A DNA stretch of 64,000 nucleotides from Glutinoglossum americanum (taxonomy: Eukaryota; Ascomycota; Geoglossomycetes; Geoglossales; Geoglossaceae), in contig JAGHQL010000015.1 of the NCBI GenBank assembly GCA_020080175.1, positions 124,001 through 188,000 on the forward strand, read 5' to 3'. The position numbers were made by a program, and so were the translations under genes. The notes beneath the pieces are model-generated. The model was not told where the DNA came from. It saw nothing but the letters and a program-made list of their open reading frames with translations, and made no database searches. Below are positions 55,889 to 64,000 of this stretch, in pieces; position 1 is the first letter of the stretch, and each line of letters starts with the position of its first letter.

Positions 55889-57310
55889 TCACGCCCCACC
55901 CGTCTCCTCCTCCTCTTCAATATCCTCATCAACCACAACCCCCCACTCGTGCTCCACCCGCCCAAACATGATATCCCCCAACCACGCCTTGATCCTCGCC
56001 GCATACCCCCCCGCCCCGGGAACGGGGATATCCAGATCCCTCCCCTGAAAGCAAATAGTCGACACGGGCGCGATGAAATACTTTTTTTCCCCGCACCAGT
56101 CAGCCCCACGCACCGGGAATTAAAAAAGGAAAAAAAAAAAAAGGGGGGGGGGGGAAATGATAGGGGGAAGACATACCGCGGTCCCCGCCGCAAACGCCTC
56201 GACGACCCTCCCCTCCTCCACCGCCTCCACCACCTCCCGCATGCCAAACGCCCTCTCCACGACCGCGACGCCCTCCCCGCCCAACCGGGCCCTCGCGAGC
56301 TCCAGCACGCACCCCCGCGTGACCCCGGCGAGTATCAGCCCCATGTCCAGCGCGGCGGTGACCATCTCGACGCGGCCGCCGCGCTCGGGGCGCGCGCGCC
56401 ACACGACGAAGAAGTTGCTCGCGCCGGCCTCGGTGACGAGGTGGTCGGGCCCGAACAGCCACAGGACCTGGTCGTAGCCGCGGGACTGCGCGTGCGAGTG
56501 CTGCGGCAGCGAGGGGCCGTAGTTGGCGCCGATCTTGGAGGCGCCGAAGCCGGTGGGCCAGGCGCGGGTGGCGGTTGGGGGGGAGGCGAGGAGTTTGAGG
56601 CCGGTGGCCGCGGGGGGTTTGGTGGGGGTGGGGGTTGGGGTTGGGGCTGGGGTTGGTAGGGCGCGCGGGTCGTCGAGCGAGGGGAGGAAACAGGCGATTA
56701 TGAACAGCAGGGCTTCCTTGGGGGGCTGCATGCCCAGCGCGGGGTGCGTGGCGATGAGCGTGGGGCGGATGTAGATGAAGGCGCCGGGGCGGGCGGGTGG
56801 GACCCACTTCGGGCCCTCGACGCGCACGAGCGCCTTGATGAGCTTCTCGAGCTCGGCCGGGTCGAAGGCGGGCAGCGTGACGCGGGCGGCGCTGGCGAGC
56901 ATGCGTGCGCAGTTCCGGTCCGGGCGGAAGAGCCGTAGGCGCCCGTCGTGGCCGCGGTAGGCCTTCAGGCCTTCGAAGCACGATGTTGAGTAGTGCAGCA
57001 CGCTGGCGGTCGGGGAGAGGGTCAGCGGGGCGTAGGGCTGGAGGTGCGGTGCGGACCAGCCGGCGTGGGCGGTCCAGGCGCTGGTTATCATGTGGTCGGT
57101 GCAGGTGGACTGGGAGGCGACTTCCGGGGAGTTGGGGAGGGGGACGGGGCGGGGGGTGGTTGTGGGGGTGAAGCGGAGGAGGGAGGCGTCGAGGTCGGGA
57201 GTAGTGGTGCCGTTTGTGGTGTTGGGGAGGGACTTTGAGGGGAGGAGACGGTCGGGGGATAGCTGGGGAGGATCGCCGAGAGACGGCCTGGCAGTCGCCG
57301 AGGGTGACAT
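55889..57310 (-). CDS. Branched-chain amino acid aminotransferase
   Basis: Complement of 56177-57310 and 55889-56080 (96-bp intron, phase 0); 441 aa. It transfers the amino group between Leu, Ile or Val and 2-oxoglutarate using PLP (fold type IV). Visible motifs: SVLHYSTSCFEGLKAYRG, RPDRNCARML, AFIYIRPTLIATHPALGM, the PLP-binding Lys in GASKIGANYGPSLPQ, TEAGASNFFVVW and ILAGVTRGCVLELAR. The last exon supplies GRDLDIPVPG. There is a repetitive Pro/Thr insertion (TPAPTPTPTPTKPP) near residue 240. The N-terminus lacks an evident presequence, so a cytosolic form is likely. Exon 1 is notably GC-rich with runs of G. The GVTR loop lacks the common LDGTILPG form, which suggests one of the divergent fungal paralogues. 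Confidence 0.93.
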
Positions 57311-57714
57311 GTCTGGGGAGGTTTTCTGAACACCCGCCAGAAAGAAAACCCTCGAGGGGAAAAAGTAAAAAAAGAAAAAAGAAGAGGATATTCCGTGATC
57401 CCCAGCCAGACAGACAAACCAACCACTACTACGAACTGAATGAATCCTTTTTCTTTTTTTCCCCTTCCTCACAAAAAATCACGTGTAACAATGGGTATTT
57501 TCTGTTGAATCTCTCGCCACACAGCAGCAACAACAACGGCAAAAGTCAAGATACAAAAAACAAAAGTCCTTGGCCAGTTATATGGTAATAATAATAATAA
57601 TGATAATAAAGAAAAAAAATGTTCCAGGGCCTTTCTTTCTTTTCCCCTTCCTCTCCTTTTCCCTTCCCTTTCCCCTCTTTTCTCCCAATCGGATTCAAGT
57701 GGTCCGAGTAGTTC

Positions 57715-57762
57715 GTAGTTCCAAGTTCCAAGTTCCGAGTCCCAAGTCCCAAGTCCAAGTCT
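57715..57762. repeat. Imperfect 7- to 8-bp tandem repeat
   Basis: About six units alternating AGTTCCA and AGTCCCA in the promoter-side region of the aminotransferase gene. Confidence 0.75.
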
Positions 57763-58652
57763 TGTAGGGAAAAGAGAGGCAATGAGGGTAGTGGTAGTGG
57801 TAAGTAGGCAAGTAGCACACCCACGCCTTTTAAACAAAGCCTCTCTCCCAAACCCCCCCTCTCCCTCTCTCTATTCTCCTCGCCACCCGCGCGCTCCGAC
57901 ATCGCGCCATCTGCGTAACGCGCGCCCTTCGCGACGACCGGGTCACCCGGTCCCCGCATATATACTTTTATCTTCTTTCCCTTACGTCTGAGATTCCCTC
58001 CCTCCCCTCGTGTCACCGGATGCATGACATCGACGACGGGGCGTTCCCCTCGTACCTGGGCTAGGGGCGCTCTCTCTCACCGCCCCGACCATACATCGTC
58101 ATCACCATCAGCCTTTCAATCGTCATGAGGGCAAATAGACTGGCTGGATGGCGATTGGGATTGGAATTGGGGGACGTGGTGATGTGATGCGGTTTGTTTA
58201 CTGGGTCGGAACTCGGAGAAGGGGCCGTGGGTAACCGGGTGTAACCGTGCGGGTTTTCCTGCTTGGCGGGTTCTTCTTCTTGGCCTCTGTCGCCCGTAGA
58301 AGCGCCTACAGCGCATACCGAAAACGGGCATGAGGCACGCTCTCTAACCGGTGGAGCGCCCGGTGCATGCGTAACCACGCAACACGCATACGTGATAGAA
58401 CGCCGGTCCGTCCCCAATTCGACGCCCTTCGCCAACAACAACGCGAATAGCATCCCGTATGTACGTAAAAAAACCGGAATCCTCAACACAAAAAAAAAAA
58501 AAAACATGAGGCGATGGAGAAGTCCGGAGGGTGAGGGAATAGATAGCCAAAACGGGGATTTGTTTTTTTTTTTATTTTTTTATTTTTATGTTTTTGGTCT
58601 CGGGATGCGGAATGCTGCACCAACCCACCTCCTCCAACCCGCGTGTGACGTT

Positions 58653-58743
58653 GTACTTGGGGGGTAGACGAAAGTCTCTGCCTAGCAACCATACATTCGC
58701 TTGCGCGTTGCTGGGCAGAGACTTACCCTCGCCCCCCAAGTAC
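58653..58743. repeat. Inverted repeat: 37-bp arms, 17-nt loop
   Basis: Arms are 58653-58689 and 58707-58743. The outer 12 bases (GTACTTGGGGGG) and the inner 17 bases (AGTCTCTGCCTAGCAAC against AGTCTCTGCCCAGCAAC) pair, the one difference being a G-U pair if transcribed. An 8-nt internal loop separates them. No flanking target-site duplication or coding region is seen. It could be an RNA hairpin or a small foldback element remnant. Confidence 0.85.
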
Positions 58744-59068
58744 ACGCCGGCGATTTCGTGGCGGGAGGCGGCATACATATGACGAGCCACGACGGAGAGG
58801 GCTTTTGCATCCCGAGTACTCTTTCTCTCTCTCTCTCTCTCTCGCTACTAGATACTGTACATACACCCATACACGTGACGGGCTGGTGCGGGATATGTGA
58901 GCGAGCAGGTAGTTAGATTGCAAAGACCCCGAATTTCTTCACTCTCCTCCCTCGCCTTGGTGGGACGGCCAAAGTACACGTCGTGCAGAGTGGTGCGCGT
59001 ATGTATGTACGCTGTGGTTAAGTAGCTTGTACCCGCCGCTTCCAGGCACCGTGCATGCATGCGATACC

Positions 59069-59098
59069 ATACGATACGATGCGATACGATACGATACG
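59069..59098. repeat. GATAC pentamer microsatellite
   Basis: About six GATAC units with two single-base variants. Confidence 0.7.
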
Positions 59099-59546
59099 TG
59101 AGCGGGAACCAAGTGACCCCGTCATCCATCGCATCCCGCTAAGCAATCAGCCGTCGGGAAAGATGCATGAAAAAGGATACCATGTTGGAGGGGACGTAAA
59201 GGTTGTATTGTTATTTTCTTTGGATTTTTTCATGTGTTTATCCATCGGGTGGATCTTCTCGGGCGGTGTGAGAGCCAAGACGATGAATGCGCGTTGGATG
59301 GTGGCATTTCTGTGGAATGAATATTCTTCATGTCTATGGTAGATATGCAGTTGGTGGGTGATAATAATAATGGCCAACTCGACAAGCTAAGATGGACCTG
59401 CGGTGGTGTGATGCGGTGTGGATATTTTTGCCTGGTGGTTTATATGGTACTGGTGTGAGATAAGGTGTAGACCTAAAACGCCCCCCCCAGAAATAAAAAG
59501 ATGGAAATAAGAAAAAGAAAAATGAAATCTGGGAAAGCCTATCCAC

Positions 59547-61305
59547 CTACCCACCCTCTCCCTCTCCTTCCTCCTCCCTGCCACCGCCACCGCCACCGCC
59601 ACTCCCCACTCCCTTCCCTCCTCCAACAACCTCCCTAACATCCTCCAGCCCTACTCCTCCCATCTCCGGAAACCCCCACCAGACCCCGACCCACCCCCCC
59701 AAACACACGACCGCATAACCCCCAAACGTTACCCTCGGCGTCGTCCACTCCAACATCGGGAGAAAAGATATGCCCACGAGGAAGTTGGCGGACCAATTCG
59801 TGGCGGTGCTCAGGGAGGAGCCGAGGCTTCGAGTCGAGAGTGGGAAGAGCTCGGATTGGAACCATGGGATTATGCCGAGGGCGAGGGCGTAGGCGGAGAC
59901 ATAGAGGAGGAGGGTCAGGAGGATTAGGATGGTCGTGAACTTGGGGGGTTTGACATCTTCGCTACTGCCATCGCTACTGCCATCGCTGCTGTCGGTGGTG
60001 ATGGCTGGTGACGATATCGTGATGTATCCAAATGCAATAGCGCATATGCTGAGCGCGAGGGCCATGACCGGTATTGTGGCCAAGAGGAGGGTGCGTCTGC
60101 CGACGCGGTCGATGAGGAGGAAGGCGAGGAAGGTGAAGAGGAGGTTTGTTAGGGCGATTGAGAGGGCTGGGAGGGTGGGGGAGCGGAAGGAGAGGAGGGA
60201 AAAGAGGGTTGCCGAGAAATACATTAGCGAATTCTGGGTAGCGTTAGTAAAGGCAGTAATAGGTGGTGTATGGGACGTGCGAGAGAGGAGGGAACGTACG
60301 AATCCGCAGAGTTGTTGAAGGCCCTGAAGAAAACAAGCAATTCCCAAAGCCCGCCTGCTAGCCCTCTCCCCAACCAACGTCTTCCATCTCCCCACCAGCC
60401 CCTCCGTTCCTTCCTCCTCCCTAACCTCTCTCTCTACTCCCCTCACAACCCCTTCCACCACCGCTCCACCCCCCCCAAAGACCCTCCTAAGCACCTTCCT
60501 AGCCTCCCCCACCTTCCCAACCCTAACCAACCACCTCGGCGATTCGGGCAACAAAAATCCAACAACCACTCCCTGCACCGCCGCCGGCAAAGCCCCAAGA
60601 CCGACCATCCACCGCCAACCCCCGCGTTGCTCGGAGAGCAGATACCCAACCGTATACGCCACGACTTGCCCTAGCGTAACCAGAAGAATCTGTATCACAA
60701 CCAGCCGTCCCCGATAAGGCGCCGGCGCGAGTTCAGACACGTAAAGCGGGCTCACCAAACTCGCCGCCCCGATCGCCACGCCGACCACGCTCCTCCCCGC
60801 AACCATCCCCCCCACAGTCCCCGCACCCGCTTGCCACAACGCCCCGGCTACGAATAACACATCGGCGATCAGGATCACCCGTTTCCGGCCCCAGCGATCG
60901 GCCGCCCAGCCGGCGAGGGGTGACGCGAGGAGGGCAAAGAGGGATGTAGAGGCTGTTATTAGGGACTTGTCGAGAGTTGTAAGGCGCCTGGAGGAGAGCG
61001 AGGCGCGGATTGAGACGAGGGTTGCGGATATGACTCCTGTGTCGTCTGTTGTTTATGTGATCAGTAAGGCGCATCGTGAGATGTTCTGGGAGAGGGGGGG
61101 CGGGGTGGTTGAGAGACGAACAGCCAAATAATAGCCCGCTGATTCCTGCTGAGAGAGCGAGGATCCACATCCAAGCACCGAGATTATGGGCGTCGCTCTC
61201 GTGGGTCACCAGCCCTTCCTCATCTCGTTCGTCTTCCTCGCTGCTGCGGATTAGAGGCACCTCCGCCGCTGCGTCCTCTGGCATATCTCTCGGGACCATG
61301 CTCAT
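59547..61305 (-). CDS. Sugar-porter MFS transporter, myo-inositol (ITR) type
   Basis: Complement of 61122-61305, 60300-61045 and 59547-60233; 538 aa, all phases consistent. Twelve hydrophobic segments fit the Major Facilitator fold. Sugar-porter marks: LLFGYDTGVISATL rebuilt across intron 1, DRWGRKRVIL, GRSVVGVAIGAASLVSPLYV, PESPRWLVRVGK, LQGLQQLCGFNSLMYFS and DRVGRRTLLL. The segment WFQSELFPLSTRSLGSS with ATNWSANF is characteristic of proton/myo-inositol symporters of the ITR1/2 group, so inositol is the likely substrate; hexose cannot be excluded. It should sit in the plasma membrane. Intron 1 uses a GTTCGT donor. The C-terminus is a Gly/Glu-rich tail (REEEGEGEGG) encoded by a GGT-like repeat. 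Confidence 0.93.
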
Positions 61306-61677
61306 TATTACGAAGAGGATTGGTGATGGTTATCGCTGGGAGATCGGAGAAGGTGACATTTTATGTCTGAATATGGTGATTTTTGTGCGGGAGCTTCGTG
61401 TTTACAAGGTTTATGGTTCAGATCTGTCCTTATCTTATCTCGGATCTGATGGTCCAATCTAATCTAATCGCTCCAACCCCCGTTCAACGCTAATACGTCG
61501 GGATCGAACATCATTAATATTTTTATTAGGGCGTATTTTATACCATCAGGAACGATCATGAACAAAGGCCGACTCCCTTTCCCTTATGCACATCCAAACA
61601 AATGACGCAGATCCAAATGCCTCCTCTATGAAAAAAGAACCGCCTTACAAAGTAGCAATTGTAGCCCATATCCCAAT
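61306..61677. other. Promoter of the inositol transporter and 3' end of the DHA1 gene
   Basis: Both neighbours are on the minus strand. No repeat or extra gene seen. Confidence 0.4.
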
Positions 61678-63723
61678 TTATACCACCCTCTCTTCACCTT
61701 CATCCTCCGACCTGACCTTCATAGTAGGCGCAAATTTACTGTGCTCCCTGATCTTGGCACCATACACGACAAAGACGACCGGGATTGGCACCATGGCGAG
61801 CGCGATGAAGCCAAGGAGCGTGCTGGCCCAGTTAACGCCTAGACGCTTGAAAAGGTATTGGGAGAACATGGGGAAGCCGGCGCCGGCGATGGAACGGAGG
61901 AGGGTGTTAGCTGCTATGGCAGATGCAGCGCTGTATTGTAAAAGTCAGCGATTCGCTTCCTCGATGTTTTAGGTGAATATATAGTTGAGACCGGAACTTA
62001 CAACATGAGGTACGCATCCACTAGGTAATTTAAGGATTGGAGGAATATAGAGAGAAGACCGAATCCGGTTAGGAGACCAGATAACGTTGGAGCGATCCAG
62101 TGGATGTCAGCTCTATACCCAGACCACCCGAACCAAAATAGCCCCGCCGTAAACGCAACCCCACCGATCACCACCGGAGGCAGACGCCACTCCGGGATGG
62201 GGATGTCGTTGTTGGCTTTGAGTTTACGGTTGTACAATGGTTGCCATGCTATGATCATGCCACCTGCCAATAGCTGGCCTATGATCATGCCGAAATACGG
62301 CAAGCCTGCGACGCCGGGTTTCCAGCCTCGGATCTGCTGGAAGACGATAGGATAGGCGGTCAGGAAGAGGTAGAGGAGGCCATAGATGAAAGACATATAG
62401 ATGGTGATGAAAAGGACGATGGGTTCCGTGAAGAGGAGGCGGAGGGGCCGGGAGAAGTTTTGGGTTATGAGCTGGTAGAAGTCGACCTCGATTTCTTCTT
62501 GCTTGGCGTGGATGCCCCAGTTCTTGGTACGCCGGCGGAGTTCGGCAGCTTTGGAAACGAGAATTACGGGGGGGTAGGTTTCTTGGAGGAAGAGGAGGTT
62601 AAGGATGAAGGCGAGCCAGCCCAGTATGGCGGTCACCCACTCGGTCCAGCGCCAGCCTAAAGAGGCGTTTTCAAGGATGAAGCCGCCGATGAAGGGGGCC
62701 ATTAGAGGGCCAGTGAAGACGGTCATCGAAAAAACGGTGATGGCCAACCCTCGCTGTCGATTGTTAAACATATCTGCAAACACAGCCGCTACGACAGCCA
62801 ACGGACACGCTCCAAAGAAACCCCCCCAGAACCGACAAAGAAGTACGGTCTGGAGGTCTTTCCCCGCAGCGACAGCGACCTGGAAGATGGAGAAGCCGAA
62901 CATGGATACTATGAGAGGGAGGCGGCGGCCTCGGAGTTCGGAGAGGGGAGCCCAAAGGGTGGGGCCCGTAGCAAAACCGAGAACGTAGAGGCAGAGGCCT
63001 AGGAGACCGACTTCGGTGGAGACTTGGAAGTGACGGGATACTGGGACCGTGGCGACAGAGAAGATGCTGCTGGCGAAGGCGGCGACGAAGGTCGTGTAGC
63101 CGAGTATGACGGCGGTGTATAACCTGGGAGGGGAAATATTAGCGTCTCCGTGGGACTGTCAACCGCGTTCAACTCGCTTTGGGGAAGCAACCAGAGAGAG
63201 CAGCAATTGCACCCCATCCGGCTCAAAGAAGAAAAAGTAAAAGCAGTAAAGTAATTAGAGCGTTCCACGTTCTCCCTCAATTTCAAGTGATATGAACGTA
63301 CTTCTTCTTCATCGGCCAATTCTGTGCATGCAGCTCATCGTGCTCCCCATCGAACTCAACGACATACTCCTCCCTCTCTGGCAACAACGGCGGAAACTCT
63401 TTTCCCGCCCCCATAGCCGGCAACGGCCTCCTGTCGTCTCTACTCTTCACGCCCAATGGCCTCCCGACCGTCGCGCTGTGCTGGGAACGTGCGGTTTGGA
63501 TGCGAGAGAGGGCGGTAGGGTTCCGTTCAAGCGTATCGCCTTGCGTTGGTATGCGCGACATGCGACCGGATGCGGTGGATGCGGAGGAGGATGAGGAAGA
63601 GGAGGCGGAGGAGGAGGAGGCGGTTGTGCTACGGCGGGTCACGCTTTGGAATTGCGGAGGGTAGTGGTGGGGAGAGGCGGCATCGCGCTCTGCCTTCTCG
63701 ATATCGCGGTCGACAGCGTCCAT
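61678..63723 (-). CDS. DHA1-type MFS transporter (drug/polyamine:H+ antiporter)
   Basis: Complement of 63302-63723, 62002-63123 and 61678-61930; 598 aa, all phases consistent. The first 140 residues are cytosolic and Ser-rich (RRSTTASSSSASSSSSSSAS), ending with HAQNWPMKKKL, the usual DHA1 entry to helix 1. Twelve hydrophobic segments follow, with GYTTFVAAFASSIFSVATVP, then ATGPTLWAPLSELRGRR (motif A region), MFNNRQRGLAITVFSM, GPLMAPFIGGFI and, in the last exon, AGAGFPMFSQYLFKRLGVNW. This is the TPO/FLR1-like family that exports polyamines, azoles and other toxic compounds through the plasma membrane. The substrate cannot be told from sequence. It is adjacent to the inositol transporter on the same strand, but I see no sign of co-regulation. 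Confidence 0.93.
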
Positions 63724-64000
63724 CGTTGCTGCCGGGTATTTTGTTTCTCAGTCGCAGCGGTGGCTCGATGGTCAATTCGAGGGACGTTGACGTTGACGCT
63801 GACGAGAGAAGCGGGGAGGAGAGCAGTTTTAGTATGAAGAGCTAGCCGGCACGGACGGAGATAAGCAGACCAGTTTTTAATTCTCAGATATTTTCGGTTC
63901 GTTCCCGCGGTGCATGGAGGTTGGTCAACACGTAAGGATTGATTCCAAGTACCAAGTAGGATACCGTCTCCCGGTGGCAATCCACCGTATGACGACAGCG
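63724..64000. promoter_or_regulatory. Upstream region of the DHA1 transporter
   Basis: The 277 bp upstream of the start codon up to the window edge. No complete gene is visible. Confidence 0.4.

Larger units (their letters stand above)
57311..59546. other. 2.2-kb intergenic region with hairpin and simple repeats
   Basis: Holds the aminotransferase promoter and the inositol-transporter 3' end. It contains a 7- to 8-bp repeat near 57715-57762 (AGTTCCA/AGTCCCA units), a CT dinucleotide run near 58821-58842, a strong hairpin at 58653-58743 and a GATAC pentamer repeat near 59069-59098. Open frames across it have no family features. Confidence 0.5.

Noticed and set aside
58061-58507. 148-codon open frame starting with poly-Phe
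   Set aside because: Begins in an A-run read on the opposite strand and shows no conserved features.

Overview
The window is nuclear DNA of a filamentous ascomycete, most likely Pezizomycotina. Evidence: short introns (about 47-250 bp) with GT..AG ends and CTRAC-type branch points, compact genes on both strands, a Zn2Cys6 DNA-binding domain, fungal versions of mitochondrial proteins, and GPI-type cell-surface proteins. I resolved 26 protein-coding genes, 25 with a complete model; the first runs off the left edge. Exon joins were worked out by hand from donor and acceptor sites, reading phase and family consensus, so they are models and not transcript-proven. I found no tRNA, rRNA, CRISPR array, transposase, reverse transcriptase or LTR.

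Layout. 0-14 kb: a PHD-finger nuclear protein (+, partial), an EamA/DMT membrane transporter (-), COQ2 (-), and a large JmjC protein with a CDCA7-type zinc finger and an AT-hook (+). 16-21 kb: two secreted, probably GPI-anchored proteins (a cupredoxin and a Cys-module protein, both +) and the TRAPP subunit Tca17/TRAPPC2L (-). 21-27 kb: an unusual Zn2Cys6 plus maltose-acetyltransferase fusion (-), then mitochondrial malonyl-CoA:ACP transacylase (+). 27-30.5 kb: a gene-poor stretch full of simple repeats, ending in a 20-bp tandem repeat upstream of a small His/Arg-rich conserved protein (+).

31-46 kb: complex I core subunit NDUFS7 (-), a protein with 11-residue repeats (-), an SDR oxidoreductase (+), a PRELI/UPS lipid-transfer protein (-), nuclear peroxiredoxin Dot5 (+), complex I 21.3 kDa subunit (+), and a RING/coiled-coil protein (+). 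46-64 kb: a GFA-family protein (+), ECT1 (-), two unrecognised conserved-looking proteins (+ and -), Grx5 (-), PPC decarboxylase (+), a branched-chain aminotransferase (-), a myo-inositol-type sugar transporter (-) and a DHA1 drug/polyamine transporter (-).

How the genes fit together. There is no obvious operon-like or secondary-metabolite cluster; most genes are housekeeping. Many serve the mitochondrion: ubiquinone (COQ2), mitochondrial fatty-acid synthesis (MCT1), complex I (NDUFS7, 21.3 kDa), Fe-S assembly (Grx5) and phospholipid supply (UPS/PRELI; ECT1 makes the phosphatidylethanolamine precursor). The least ordinary items are the Zn2Cys6-acetyltransferase fusion whose catalytic His is replaced by Leu, the 11-mer repeat protein, a 37-bp-arm hairpin at 58.7 kb, the CTCGAG-centred 20-bp repeat at 30.2 kb, and the JmjC/CXXC protein.
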